In this document: piece by piece, positions 35,906-45,354 of the stretch
How the letters are laid out: each line of letters starts with the position of its first letter
How positions within the stretch are numbered: position 1 is the stretch's first letter
Assembly: GCA_002690925.1 (NCBI GenBank)
Contig: NZGD01000312.1
Coordinates: 5,670 to 69,669 of the forward strand
DNA from: Rhodopirellula sp.
Lineage (GTDB): Bacteria > Planctomycetota > Planctomycetia > Pirellulales > Pirellulaceae
DNA: 64,000 nucleotides
Reading direction: 5' to 3'
Position numbers and translations under genes: made by a program
Notes under the pieces: generated by a model
What the model saw: only the letters and a program-made list of their open reading frames with translations
Told to the model about the DNA's origin: nothing
Databases searched by the model: none

Positions 35906-36781
35906 TTACGCAAACACACAATAACCAATGACAAAAAGCAACGAACCTGCGGCGATTTTTGCGATCAGTCCAATAGCTACACCGCGCCGCCAATCAAACC
36001 GCCCCAGCAGAGCATAAGCCGTCCCCTGCAACAAAACGGCCAAGGTCAGCTGCAAAAGCAAGAAACCAAGCCCAACCCACAAACCACCGAACCAAAAGCC
36101 AGCATGAGCTAGCGCCCACACCATTGGAAAAGCAAAGGCATTCACCGCGATGCAGCCACCAGCCACCCGGACCAATACTTTTTTTTTCTTTAACAACATA
36201 ACCCCAGCAATGACCACCATGCCTTCGGTTACCAAGACCAGCACCATCGCCGAAAGCAAACCCAAATCAGCAAGCCCCAACACCGCGTTCGCCATCGCTT
36301 TTCCCGTATCACTTCGAGTCAGAACTGCCTTACCATTTTTCAACAGATCAACGTGATAACGATTCAACAGTGGATGAGTCTGCACTTCATTGCTGAGATA
36401 AATTTTTTCTTGCGACGGTCGGTAAACAGCGATTCGAAAGTGATCAGGAACACCTCCAATAAAACCATTAAACTTGAACTGACCACCGACGAATGCGCCA
36501 CCCCACCGGTAGCTCGCATAAGTCCAGACGCCATTCGCATCAGCCGCCGGGAGAACATTGTGCAGGCCGGCAATCTCAACCCCCATGTTGATGGGCTTAG
36601 CTCGCACAGATGGTTCCTTGCTTAGCATTGCGCCCAGTGCAAGAGACTCAGACAATCGCTGCCCATCAGCAGTGACGAGAACCAACTGCGAATCCTCTGC
36701 CCAACACGGTACTGCCCCAACAAGGAACGAGAATACTACGAGCCATGAAATGTTTTTCTTGAGATACCGCACCGCAATCAC
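35906..36781 (-). CDS. Hypothetical membrane protein with N-terminal extracytoplasmic domain
   Basis: A 291-residue protein starting GTG at 36781. A signal peptide (about 10-28) precedes a ~130-residue beta-rich extracytoplasmic region, then four membrane helices between about 165 and 288, with KKKK between helices. This resembles the TIGR03503-like or 'transmembrane family with exported N-terminal domain' layout, but I recognise no named family. It ends 19 bases before the sulfotransferase gene start, so co-transcription is likely. Confidence 0.6.
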   Translation of the reverse strand: MIAVRYLKKNISWLVVFSFLVGAVPCWAEDSQLVLVTADGQRLSESLALGAMLSKEPSVRAKPINMGVEIAGLHNVLPAADANGVWTYASYRWGGAFVGGQFKFNGFIGGVPDHFRIAVYRPSQEKIYLSNEVQTHPLLNRYHVDLLKNGKAVLTRSDTGKAMANAVLGLADLGLLSAMVLVLVTEGMVVIAGVMLLKKKKVLVRVAGGCIAVNAFAFPMVWALAHAGFWFGGLWVGLGFLLLQLTLAVLLQGTAYALLGRFDWRRGVAIGLIAKIAAGSLLFVIGYCVFA

Positions 36782-36955
36782 CGCCCGTATTCCCAGCAGG
36801 ATATCCGCATCACTGCGGCCCCAGTGAATAGTAGTTTAACATTTCCAAGTGCTTAAAGTCACCTCGATAAATCAAAATCACGGAACCGCTAACGCCACCC
36901 AGACTTCACTTAATCTGCACGCCGGATTCACCTCCCTGGACTGGTCCTCGGTAGC

Positions 36956-37819
36956 CTAGAGATGCTCAGAGAACCACTTACGAACCTGCTGCCGAGATTC
37001 GCTATCACGATGCATCCATAAGTCGGTGTGCGGGTGAATTACTTTTCCATCCGGAATATCAAATATTTCGCTGATGGGAGGGCGCAGAAAAGTGAAGGCA
37101 GCAAGCTGGCGATGATCTCGCAAGAAGTCGTTGGCACCTCCACATACCAGTACAGGTCGGCCCTTCAATCGCGCAAGCCGCTCAAGGGCTGACTGGCGGT
37201 CGCTCGCTGGATACCCCCACTTTCGATCACCATCAAAGTGGTCGTGCGTGAACACACCTTTCCACAAAGCGGCAATTTCATCATCTGCAAGACCAATATA
37301 ACTCGCCCCAATTGCTCCTCTCGAAAAACCGCAGATGAAGACGGATTCAGGATCACCACCAAACTGTTTGCAAATCCGAGGTAAATTCACTTTGCAATAA
37401 TCTACCGTCGCCTGCCGGTCGCCCCACCACGTTCGCGTATTCTGCTGCTTGCCCTCCGCAATGTATGGCATCGATACCCAAATGAATCCTTTGCCCCCGC
37501 TGACGCCGTAACCGAGATTTGCATCCTTGACTTCTCCGGTAGAACCACACGCAGCAAACTCATTTCCCGTGTACTCAACGATCACCGGGTACTTTCCTCC
37601 CGGCTTCCAGTCCACAGGTAAGTAGAGCGCATGATAAACCGCTGTACCTTCATATTCTGGGGCAACCTGCTGCACCCTCCTGCCAGCTGCAGGATCCTGC
37701 TGTGTCATACTGGGCGTGACCAAGTCGTTATCAACACGGCCCTCAGCAGCACACCGCGGGTCAGCAAAACAACAGCAAAAAGCAGCAAAGGTCACCAACA
37801 AAAACAAGTTGCAATTCAT
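36956..37819 (-). CDS. Secreted alpha/beta-hydrolase-like protein
   Basis: A 287-residue protein with a signal peptide and an alpha/beta-hydrolase fold. The strand-loop YPVIVEYTGNEFA precedes the nucleophile elbow GFSRGAIGA (Ser about 171), with later GGANDFLRDH and a C-terminal HPHTDLW that may supply the histidine. Such esterases in planctomycetes often act on acylated sugars, but substrate and class are not clear. Alone on the minus strand; no operon partner is obvious. Confidence 0.65.
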   Translation of the reverse strand: MNCNLFLLVTFAAFCCCFADPRCAAEGRVDNDLVTPSMTQQDPAAGRRVQQVAPEYEGTAVYHALYLPVDWKPGGKYPVIVEYTGNEFAACGSTGEVKDANLGYGVSGGKGFIWVSMPYIAEGKQQNTRTWWGDRQATVDYCKVNLPRICKQFGGDPESVFICGFSRGAIGASYIGLADDEIAALWKGVFTHDHFDGDRKWGYPASDRQSALERLARLKGRPVLVCGGANDFLRDHRQLAAFTFLRPPISEIFDIPDGKVIHPHTDLWMHRDSESRQQVRKWFSEHL

Positions 37820-37968
37820 GAAGTTACTTTCAGAAAGACCAATCGTTCATCACGCCGATGCCACATAGATCACGGGTCATCCGACGCGATCGAATTAGTG
37901 GAAACACAGCACGCATCCCAACATCGGTACCAGCAGAGCAGCACGGCACCAGAACTGACAAGCAACCG

Positions 37969-38583
37969 CTATTGAGCAGACAGAAGCTCTGCCATGTTCG
38001 GACGCTCAGCCTTGATGCGCTCATAATCGAGCTGTAAACCGAGCGGACCCATGATCTGCAACACAAGGTCATAGATCGGCTTCACGTCCTCAAATGAACC
38101 TGCAACTCCATCATAGGCAGTGGCCCCTGCACCATTCCGGAGCGACTTGTCGGCTCCATTTGACAACAATTCCCGGACGATTTTTTCATGACAAAAGAAA
38201 GCGGCAGAATGCAAAGCCGTCCCACCATCAGCCTTCTTTGCATTCACGTCCGCGCCAGCAGCAATCAATATCGCCGCAACCTCATCATTCCCCCTCGCTG
38301 CCACAGCATGCAATGAGGTTCCACCGTCTTCACCTCTCGTATCCAAATCAGTTCCCGCCGCGATATGCTGGCGAATCGCATCAAGGTCGCCCGCCCAGGC
38401 AGCATCAAGAATTTTGATACTTGGCGCTGCCACAACTTCTTTCTCAACAGGGATAACCGCTGCTCCAACCTCGACAGCAGGTGTTTCAGGCAATGTAGCC
38501 TCTTCCTGAGTACACCCCATCAACCCAACGCATGCAAACAATGCAGCAGCGCGGCAGCAACACCACAAAAATCCCCGAGACAT
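37969..38583 (-). CDS. Ankyrin-repeat lipoprotein
   Basis: A 204-residue protein. The signal sequence ends in lipobox LMGC (Cys24). Three ankyrin repeats follow (about 60-160), with SLHAVAARGNDEVAAILIAAGADVN and ALHSAAFFCHEKIVRELLSNGAD as the clearest units (given here in parts). Such lipoproteins are anchored to a membrane and mediate protein contacts; the partner is unknown. The last 40 residues are outside the repeats. Confidence 0.8.
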   Translation of the reverse strand: MSRGFLWCCCRAAALFACVGLMGCTQEEATLPETPAVEVGAAVIPVEKEVVAAPSIKILDAAWAGDLDAIRQHIAAGTDLDTRGEDGGTSLHAVAARGNDEVAAILIAAGADVNAKKADGGTALHSAAFFCHEKIVRELLSNGADKSLRNGAGATAYDGVAGSFEDVKPIYDLVLQIMGPLGLQLDYERIKAERPNMAELLSAQ

Positions 38584-38982
38584 ACGACACCTTCAAACCA
38601 AAGTAGAACCAGCAGAATTTCTCCGCCACGGAAACACAGTAATCGAAACACAGCAATCACCAATGCAGAAGATACACACGCAGAGGATACCGCAGTGTTT
38701 CGGAATCGTCACCTCACAATCAGTAACAAGATGTAGTCCAACCCACTGATGCTGTGCATGAAAGCTGTATTTTCCTCCACACACTTATCGCCCGGAGCCC
38801 GGAAAGCACTTCATTTGCATGGTGAAATGCCTAGCGGCGCCGACGCAGCCAAGGCGAACTCGCCGACTTCGCAGACTTCTCACGACGCCTGCTAACAAAC
38901 ACTGTCTCGGTGACCTCCCGTCACCGCCCCCACAGTTCACCCAAATGCGTAGCGACTGCCTTTCACGTTGAATCACCTAAGT
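38584..38982. other. Intergenic region
   Basis: About 400 bases with no believable gene. It holds a 14-bp duplication (38631-38658). Short frames at 38593-38784 and 38785-38976 (minus) are cysteine/arginine-rich and not credible. Confidence 0.35.
38631..38658. repeat. 14-bp tandem duplication
   Basis: Two head-to-tail copies of gaaacacag(t/c)aatc; one difference between copies. Confidence 0.85.
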
Positions 38983-39417
38983 CTACAGCCAACCTTGATT
39001 GTCGCTGTACTTGGCGAAGAACAACCACACCATAGCCAGCGATACAACCAACAATGGCATCACTGCGCCAGTTGGCCCCATAACTCTCAAGCCACCCGCA
39101 ATTAACATCGTGTAGCCCATTTGCACCACCACCGCGACAAAACTGACTGCAAAACAAGAAACTGCCAGTCCGCGCTGTTTCAACAGTGCAATGCTGCCAG
39201 TCAACCCACTCAGCACAGAAACTGCAAAAACCAAATAAATCCAAGGCGAAGTGGCACGTGACCACTCTTTCTGCTCCTCAGTAAATGAATCCATCATCGC
39301 TTCTTTGGCAAACACCTCCGACAAGAGAACCATTCCACCCATCAGGTTCCAAAGCAAAGCGACAACCGCAACAGCCCAAAACCAGCGTGGCACGGATGAC
39401 TTCGAATCTTTGTTCAT
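38983..39417 (-). CDS. Hypothetical membrane protein with four helices
   Basis: A 144-residue protein with four membrane helices (about 12-32, 58-78, 83-105 and 110-132). Between the first two is an acidic-basic loop (DSFTEEQKEWSRATS). It resembles small DoxX-like four-helix proteins in overall form, but no motif confirms this. The start is fixed by AAAGGAGG ending six bases before the ATG at 39417; the open frame continues to 39462 without a ribosome site. Confidence 0.65.
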   Translation of the reverse strand: MNKDSKSSVPRWFWAVAVVALLWNLMGGMVLLSEVFAKEAMMDSFTEEQKEWSRATSPWIYLVFAVSVLSGLTGSIALLKQRGLAVSCFAVSFVAVVVQMGYTMLIAGGLRVMGPTGAVMPLLVVSLAMVWLFFAKYSDNQGWL

Positions 39418-39619
39418 GGTTCCCTCCTTTGATCGACTAAACCACCTCGTCCTGCAATGCATGTATCAAGTGACACGAAATAGCAAACCAGACTCACCGG
39501 ACTGATGAAATTCACTCCGACACCAGTACTCTACGGACAGTGCTCAACTTGTTGATCACTTAAATTGCATTACAAAAAATTCCAAAGACACAACTTCAAC
39601 ACCACAACACCTGAGAACA

Positions 39620-39814
39620 TCAATTAATGCGATTACGTCGTTTGTTCGATTTCGCCATACGATCAACCATCTCGCAAACAATGACATGCATGGGTACAGA
39701 AACGATCATGATTCCAACAATTGCACCGGGGCTTCCAATCAAGAACCGTAACGCAGCAAATGTCGCCGTCAGCAGTGTGACCATCCCCCAAAACTCTGCC
39801 ATCGAAAACTTCAT
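39620..39814 (-). CDS. Small membrane protein
   Basis: A 64-residue protein with two membrane helices (about 5-25 and 30-50) and a very basic C-terminus (KSNKRRNRIN). The ATG at 39814 has GGGAG nine bases upstream; another ATG seven codons earlier is possible. Unknown function. The basic tail suggests a cytoplasmic C-terminus. Confidence 0.45.
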   Translation of the reverse strand: MKFSMAEFWGMVTLLTATFAALRFLIGSPGAIVGIMIVSVPMHVIVCEMVDRMAKSNKRRNRIN

Positions 39815-40046
39815 TACTTGAATCTCCCACAACATGCTCTAGCGGAACGCGACGATTGCGTCCCAACAGCGTACCCAGACACCAGACACCTTGGCTAATG
39901 ACTGCAAACTGAAGCCAGCGCCAGCCCTAGCCCTAGTCCGCAAATGAAATCCCAAGAAAAGCATTCACTCGCGGCGATACCCACGACTCGTCCTTGTCGC
40001 AAACCCAACCACCTTCGCGAGCCTTCAAATACAAGATTTTCATGAG

Positions 40047-40415
40047 CTACTCACTCGCCAGCTCCGCGTTGCAATGATAACAAACTTCCGCGCCGCACGC
40101 TTTATCAGACGCACTCAGTGCAACTTCATCAGGGCGTGGAATGGTTGAGCGACCACAGTGTTCACAAATGAGCCCACGCCGCTCAAGTTCCCATGTAACC
40201 CAACTTCCATAACGTCTCGAGATGATGATCAATGAGATGATTGAGCACCCCAAAATCGCAGGGATCAGGTAGTTGCTGTACTGAGTTGGTAACGACCAGA
40301 TACAGACCGGGCAACTAGCACCAGCCAATACCACAACGACTACCACGATTCGCAACATCCTGCGATGTGCCGGATCAGCATTGAATTCCATGACTGCCGC
40401 TATGCGTTTGTTCAC
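40047..40415 (-). CDS. Small membrane protein with C-terminal zinc ribbon
   Basis: Two hydrophobic segments (about 20-40 and 50-70, from the GTG at 40415) are followed by a soluble tail with CEHC and CYHC about 30 residues apart, a zinc-ribbon pattern. GTG at 40415 has AAAGGG upstream at about 10 bases; TTG at 40424 and ATG at 40391 are alternatives. Function unknown. Similar small membrane proteins with a zinc ribbon occur next (40.7-41.0 kb) and at 48.4 kb. Confidence 0.55.
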   Translation of the reverse strand: MNKRIAAVMEFNADPAHRRMLRIVVVVVVLAGASCPVCIWSLPTQYSNYLIPAILGCSIISLIIISRRYGSWVTWELERRGLICEHCGRSTIPRPDEVALSASDKACGAEVCYHCNAELASE

Positions 40416-40687
40416 GAATTCCAAACCCTTTCAGAGCGTCAGACCACCAATACTACAAATACTACCAATACTACGGTGCAGTCTTAAAAGACAGCTAAGT
40501 GAACACACTCCAAGTGACCTCCCCCCACATCAGTCCACCTTTTTTGCAGCCCTCGCCGTGAACGACATGCACCTACCGGTTCATGCCAACTGAAAAAAAA
40601 TGTGATGAACACAAAACGGAACGCACAACTCCGCAGCAAACGCCGGCACCTTCTTTCCCCATATCAAAATCTGTCAAAAGAGTCTCC

Positions 40688-41026
40688 TCAGCAAACGCCT
40701 GCACCCCCTGAAACGATTAGCACAGCCAGTAGTCCGAGCACAATTTTCAACACCAACATGCCTGCAAGGGCACTAGCATCCTGCTCACGCAGTCGCTGAC
40801 CCTTGTGAAATCTTGGTGTATTCGAAAGGTCACCACACAGGGGACACGGTGCCTGGTCAAACCCAGTACCATCACGACACGTTTTGAAATAATTCTCACA
40901 TGGAACGCATAGAAACCAAATTTTCTCGTTGGGATCTTTCTTAACCTCAACCAGATTCCGGTAGCAGCCTCCACAATCACCATTAGGGTCAACCGTGGTT
41001 TCTGACTGACAAAAAGGACAGTGCAT
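40688..41026 (-). CDS. Small zinc-ribbon protein with C-terminal membrane helix
   Basis: A 112-residue protein opening MHCPFCQSE. It has three CxxC pairs plus further cysteines (CPFC, CGGC, CVPC, CPLC) in the first 65 residues, so probably two zinc ribbons. A single C-terminal membrane helix (about 90-110) follows: a tail-anchored arrangement. Good Shine-Dalgarno (GGGAGG) seven bases before the ATG. Function unknown. Confidence 0.65.
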   Translation of the reverse strand: MHCPFCQSETTVDPNGDCGGCYRNLVEVKKDPNEKIWFLCVPCENYFKTCRDGTGFDQAPCPLCGDLSNTPRFHKGQRLREQDASALAGMLVLKIVLGLLAVLIVSGGAGVC

Positions 41027-41058
41027 CTCTCCCTCCCTGCGTGATATGACCTGATTCC

Positions 41059-41096
41059 TCTAGAACCCACACTCTAGAAAACAACAACTCTAGAAA
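41059..41096. repeat. Three spaced copies of CTCTAGAA
   Basis: CTCTAGAA occurs at 41059-41066, 41073-41080 and 41089-41096, just upstream of the zinc-ribbon gene start. It contains the palindrome TCTAGA. It may be a degraded tandem repeat or a set of binding sites. Confidence 0.5.
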
Positions 41097-41290
41097 AGAG
41101 AGATCCATCACCGTTGGCATTAGGCGAACAAGAAGACGCGAACGACCACACGGGCGAACCGACGACTACCGACCTAATTAAAAATGTTTGCCGCTGTTTT
41201 CTAACGCTACAATCACTGATCGCCTGTCCATTGTGCGATTCCTGTTATCTTCCGACAATAAAAATGACCTGCGTGCAATACCGCATCAAA

Positions 41291-41503
41291 TCAATAGCTT
41301 AAATTTCCCGAGGCAACATGATTACCCTCAGAATGAGTAGGCACCTGAACCGTCGCACGCACGATAAAGACCGCATTAGAAAACAAGGCACAGCTACACG
41401 ACAGGCAAGGCACCTTTTCTCGCACAACCGTACCGCAACTCAGAAAAACATGACACGCAACTGCAATTAAAACAACTTGCCACCGACTTGCCCCTGAAAT
41501 CAC
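41291..41503 (-). CDS. Doubtful small cysteine-rich/lipoprotein-like frame
   Basis: A 70-residue frame starting GTG at 41503, overlapping the stop of the NPYESP gene by four bases (GTGA), so coupled translation is conceivable. It has a signal-like hydrophobic stretch ending FLSC. The remainder is cysteine-rich and unremarkable. There is no independent support; it may be read-through noise. Confidence 0.22.
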   Translation of the reverse strand: MISGASRWQVVLIAVACHVFLSCGTVVREKVPCLSCSCALFSNAVFIVRATVQVPTHSEGNHVASGNLSY

Positions 41504-41904
41504 ACGTCAAGATAATGAAGCACTCCGCCCAACATCGCAAATGTCGTAATGGCGGCAATCACGAACACAAACGCCCAAATCATTTTCTGAATTCGGTCCT
41601 GAAGTTCGGGAAATAAATTTGCTTCCACAAGCACGTCATCCACATAGGCGTTCGCCTTGCCAGCTTCGTTCACTTCAATACGGACCGAATGAACCTCCTG
41701 CTGCCCTACTTGAAAATCGACTGGCCCTCGGTGCACCACCCCTCTGTTCCCGTCCGCATCGATGACATAAGTCCGTATACCTTTCAGTAGAGATCCGGAC
41801 ACACAGACAACCTGAGGCTTCGCAACTCCTAACCGAATAGACCAGAGAAATCCGCCAAAGGAATCATTGACCGTTGTTGGTGATTCGTAGGGATTAATGG
41901 GCAA
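41500..41904 (-). CDS. NPYESP-motif membrane protein
   Basis: The protein carries NPYESPTTVNDSFGG at its N-terminus, then a beta-rich soluble region (about 20-95) and one C-terminal membrane helix (about 105-128). No start is convincing. TTG at 41904 gives M-P-I-NPYESP but overlaps its GGGAG. An ATT at 41898 would give the family-typical M-NPYESP with a GGGAG six bases upstream. The open frame begins at 41982, but those extra residues look non-native. Part of the NPY-motif set at 31.9 and 45.3 kb. Function unknown. Confidence 0.5.
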   Translation of the reverse strand: MPINPYESPTTVNDSFGGFLWSIRLGVAKPQVVCVSGSLLKGIRTYVIDADGNRGVVHRGPVDFQVGQQEVHSVRIEVNEAGKANAYVDDVLVEANLFPELQDRIQKMIWAFVFVIAAITTFAMLGGVLHYLDV

Positions 41905-42139
41905 CTCCCAAAGATCAAGTATCGATAGTACGCAACGCAGCTTAGAAAGCTTTTCCAGGCTGATCAAGCAAAATAAAATCAATCATCAATCTGATAAATT
42001 TTCTGGAGCAACCTAACGCACTAACGACTTCTAGTGACCTCGAATCACAATCCCCTATCATGCGATCGCAACCAAGTGCCGTCCACCAACGCGATATACT
42101 TCAATGAATGATTCCGTACGTTTCATGTACCGTAGAATC

Positions 42140-43285
42140 CTATGAAAGAGTTGCCTCCCAAGCAAGCATGGCCTCAGCAAACCCTTCACGTCCTAACCCA
42201 ATGCGTACAAAGCGAGGCGGGCACCCAAGACACTCACCAGGCAGCAACAGAATCCCGTGGCCTTGGGCTAAAGCATGACAATATTCCAAGGTGGATGTAA
42301 ACCTTTGCTTTTGCTCACGCCCCAGTTGCGTCATGTCGATCTCAACCAAAGCTGTTGATCCAGCAATGGGTGGACGCCACCGAAAGAGTGCAGGGTGTCG
42401 CTCCATGAAGGACGAGCATAGTGCCAAGTTGGAAAACACCATTTCTCGACTTCGCTCCGCCAAGTGATCACGAACGGACAACGCCTGTATTGCCAAATAT
42501 TCCGTAGGAGCAGCCGGGCAAATCGTCGTGTAGTGTTTCCAGCCGATCAATTCTTCACGCACCTGCCCATCGCGAATCACCAGCCACCCCGCCCGCAACC
42601 CAGGTAGGCCGAACGTCTTTGACAAACCATTCAGCACGATTGCTTTTTCATAGGCATCTGCAACAGACGGAATCGCCGCTCCGAGTTGAAATTCCGGTTC
42701 CAGTCCTCGGTAGATTTCATCACAGAAGAGCCAACAGTCGTTTTCTCGAGCAATCTCGATCAACTCCTGCAACTCATCGCGTTCAGGCTGATACCCCGTG
42801 GGATTGTGTGGAAAATTGACGATGATCAAGCGTGTTTTCGAATTCACCAGCGTTCGGAGGCGATCGAGATCCATTTGCCAACCCGCTGCAGTGGGAACCA
42901 ACTGCCACAATGCAAACTTACCGCACAAGTGATCAGCGACGTGATGCAAAGCATCGTATGCAGGACTAAGGGCGATCACTTCATCGCTGTCTTCCAGCAG
43001 AGTTTGCATTGTCAAATAGATGCCTTCCACTGGCGAAGTCAAAATCACAACGTCATCAGCGGAAACGTTTTCATACATCTCGGCAACCAGGCGACGGTAT
43101 TCCGGGTGCCCTTGTGACTCGGTGTACCCCAACTTCACCGCTCCGAAATCTGCTAACGATCCACCAGATAAAGAAAGTAGCTCCGCGATCGACGTGGTTT
43201 CACAATCCGAGGACGCCAGCAAGTGGGATGCAGTAAATTCATATCTAGCAAAAAAGTGCTCAGTCAAGAACGGTTTGATTTTCAT
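42140..43285 (-). CDS. PLP-dependent class I/II aminotransferase
   Basis: A 381-residue aminotransferase-fold protein. PLP ligands and motifs: FPHNPTGY (Asn161), CDEIYRG (Asp189, Tyr192), NGLSKTFGLPGLRAGW with the Schiff-base Lys223, and a C-terminal RIGLG arginine. The N-terminal part (PFLTEHFFARYEF, KLGYTESQGHPEYRRLVAEMY) resembles capreomycidine-synthase-like and related aminotransferases rather than aspartate aminotransferase proper. The substrate is unknown. The ATG at 43285 is preferred over the longer frame, whose first 17 residues look non-native. No biosynthetic neighbours. Confidence 0.85.
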   Translation of the reverse strand: MKIKPFLTEHFFARYEFTASHLLASSDCETTSIAELLSLSGGSLADFGAVKLGYTESQGHPEYRRLVAEMYENVSADDVVILTSPVEGIYLTMQTLLEDSDEVIALSPAYDALHHVADHLCGKFALWQLVPTAAGWQMDLDRLRTLVNSKTRLIIVNFPHNPTGYQPERDELQELIEIARENDCWLFCDEIYRGLEPEFQLGAAIPSVADAYEKAIVLNGLSKTFGLPGLRAGWLVIRDGQVREELIGWKHYTTICPAAPTEYLAIQALSVRDHLAERSREMVFSNLALCSSFMERHPALFRWRPPIAGSTALVEIDMTQLGREQKQRFTSTLEYCHALAQGHGILLLPGECLGCPPRFVRIGLGREGFAEAMLAWEATLS

Positions 43286-43416
43286 GTGCGACTCATAGTC
43301 TCGCGTTTGCAATTTGACTTCAACGTCCCAAACCACAAGTTTATCCGCACGTGGAATTGCAAAAAAACCCCAGAAGCAACCTTATCTTTTGCTTCAACTG
43401 TGCCAGCCTGCTGCGT

Positions 43417-44265
43417 TCAGAACCCCGGCAAACTCTGCAAATCCTCCGTACTCACACAAGACAACAAACCGTGCTTAGCGTGCAAGTCGCGAATTTGTGC
43501 AACTAAATGCTTCTGGCTTGGCAACAATACCAACCGGTTGTTCACGGTCGATTGTGTTGCCGCGTTCGGAATGTAATCGATAGCCACTGCCTGGAGTTTG
43601 GGATTGATACGCTTGCCCACCTTCAACAAGTCCATAGCCCACTCCGAATCGGCTGGTTTGCGAAGCTGCCCATCAAGAACAAAACAGCTTTCCAACAAGA
43701 CAAAGTCGACATGGGACGCGAAGTCTGCCAAATACTCAAGCCCACGATTTGCCATGAGTTTGATTTCGGGATTGGCCTGCCGGATCTCGTGAATCAAAGC
43801 GACCCCGTACTTTTCAAGCTTTCGTTTCTTTAGATCGTCCAAATCATCCAAAAAGATTCCATTGAACCCCAGCTTTTTGATTCGAGGAACAACGACTTGC
43901 ACTAACAGTTCACTCCACTTGGGATCAGCGGCGTTGACCCGAACACTGCCAGGAAACTGCGGATCACGCTCATTTTCGATCCCGATCGCTTGAACATCAG
44001 AAGCAAAATGCCTTTGCTGATGGACCTTGGCGAGGCTTAGGTAGCCGAACACCAACTTTCCCTGCCGCCTCAATTCGGCGACCGCATCTGGCGAGTACGC
44101 GTAATCAACCACCAACATCGTGTACGGTGCAAATTCTGCTGCCGGTACCTCAGGGTTGTAGCAGATAATAAAACGCTTCGGCTGAATGGGATTTTGTGCT
44201 GAGCCCCTACCGTTCGTGAATACAAACAAAAAAACCAGGAAAACGAAGTGAAGTGAAGAACGCAT
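43417..44265 (-). CDS. GH114-like (endo-alpha-1,4-polygalactosaminidase type) TIM-barrel protein
   Basis: The 282-residue protein has a signal peptide (start at 44265) and a beta/alpha-barrel sequence. PYTMLVVDYAYSPD, LVFGYLSLAKV, GFNGIFLDDLDD (catalytic-type acidic pair) and MANRGLEYL are typical of the GH114/TM1410 family. Relatives degrade alpha-1,4-linked galactosamine polymers of microbial extracellular matrix. The longer frame back to 44394 is rejected because it lacks a signal sequence. No obvious operon partner. Confidence 0.78.
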   Translation of the reverse strand: MRSSLHFVFLVFLFVFTNGRGSAQNPIQPKRFIICYNPEVPAAEFAPYTMLVVDYAYSPDAVAELRRQGKLVFGYLSLAKVHQQRHFASDVQAIGIENERDPQFPGSVRVNAADPKWSELLVQVVVPRIKKLGFNGIFLDDLDDLKKRKLEKYGVALIHEIRQANPEIKLMANRGLEYLADFASHVDFVLLESCFVLDGQLRKPADSEWAMDLLKVGKRINPKLQAVAIDYIPNAATQSTVNNRLVLLPSQKHLVAQIRDLHAKHGLLSCVSTEDLQSLPGF

Positions 44266-44490
44266 GCCGAATGAACCTTGTTGGGATCGAGAGAATGACG
44301 TCCATGCTCGCCACTTGACCAGCAATTCCGTTGCATTGATGTTTCTGCGCACGTAACGCCGCCAATTCCCCGGCGTGCCTAAATCAGCTTTCAACCGCGT
44401 GCTGGTAAATCACAACAACATTTAATGCATCCTTTATCTGCCGTCGGGTACCTGCCGCCCTACCTGCTTTGCCTTCTGAACAAACACGAT

Positions 44491-45354
44491 TCATAAGAAG
44501 TAGAGCATCGGGAGCATGACGCCAACGACGGCAATCAAACAAGCACCAACCCAAGACCAAAAGCTGATGAAATCTGGGATCTTTGCCTCGCTGCTAGCGC
44601 GAATCACCACACATGAGATCGCCAAAGCAATCAGAGCGTATTTGTAGATCGGCCACCGAAACAATTCCTCTTCACCAACAATAAACTGAAGATACACACC
44701 GACCAACAACACCCCAGCCGCAACACCACGCATGGCATGTGCGAAATACAGGGCCCCATAACTCATTCGCGAAAACTGAAACAACTCCTGCAATGCCCTT
44801 CTGAAACAATCAGGCATCGCATCTATCGGAATAAATGGCACGGTGGAAATATCCACCGTGAACTCCTCAGCATCCAAAATCAATACGCATTCGGTACGTC
44901 TCCATCGCTTCACAGAAGCCCAAGGAACGCTAGCCCCCCCCGCAGAAGTCTCAATCGTGAAATACTTCTCATCGAGTGTAAACACCATCGCTCCAACAGC
45001 GCGGGCACGCTGCTCATTGAATTTCCAATTCAGCAACATCACAACCTTACGTACATACATCGCCCAAAACACAGCGCACAAACCAAACAGCATTAGCACA
45101 ATGGCGACGCCAACGGGGGTCCTCCCAACTGAAGTCGAAAATAGCATGTCTCCCGCAATCCACACAAGAAACAGGCCAGCGACTGCAGCAACCAGACGTG
45201 GCACGAAATACCATCTCCTTCTGCACGCCCAGTGAACCTCAGCCATCAACTCAACTGAGGCCACAAGCGAAACCTGAACAGGCCCGTCAACAAACAGGGC
45301 CTTGAAACTGGGTGTTCCAATCTCTGGTGTTTGATACGGATTAAGGTTCAGCAC
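44491..45354 (-). CDS. NPYQTP-motif membrane protein with YcxB-like domain
   Basis: From GTG at 45354 the 287-residue protein begins MLNLNPYQTPEIG. Two hydrophobic helices (about 52-74 and 80-100) follow, then a soluble strand-rich region (FTLDEKYFTIETSAG...VPWASVKRWR...). That region resembles the YcxB-like C-terminal domain, in which a tryptophan-rich strand pair precedes a hydrophobic hairpin. More helices at about 205-225, 235-255 and 262-285 end the protein. The NPYQTP start matches the NPY set at 31.9 and 41.9 kb. Function unknown. Confidence 0.6.
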   Translation of the reverse strand: MLNLNPYQTPEIGTPSFKALFVDGPVQVSLVASVELMAEVHWACRRRWYFVPRLVAAVAGLFLVWIAGDMLFSTSVGRTPVGVAIVLMLFGLCAVFWAMYVRKVVMLLNWKFNEQRARAVGAMVFTLDEKYFTIETSAGGASVPWASVKRWRRTECVLILDAEEFTVDISTVPFIPIDAMPDCFRRALQELFQFSRMSYGALYFAHAMRGVAAGVLLVGVYLQFIVGEEELFRWPIYKYALIALAISCVVIRASSEAKIPDFISFWSWVGACLIAVVGVMLPMLYFL

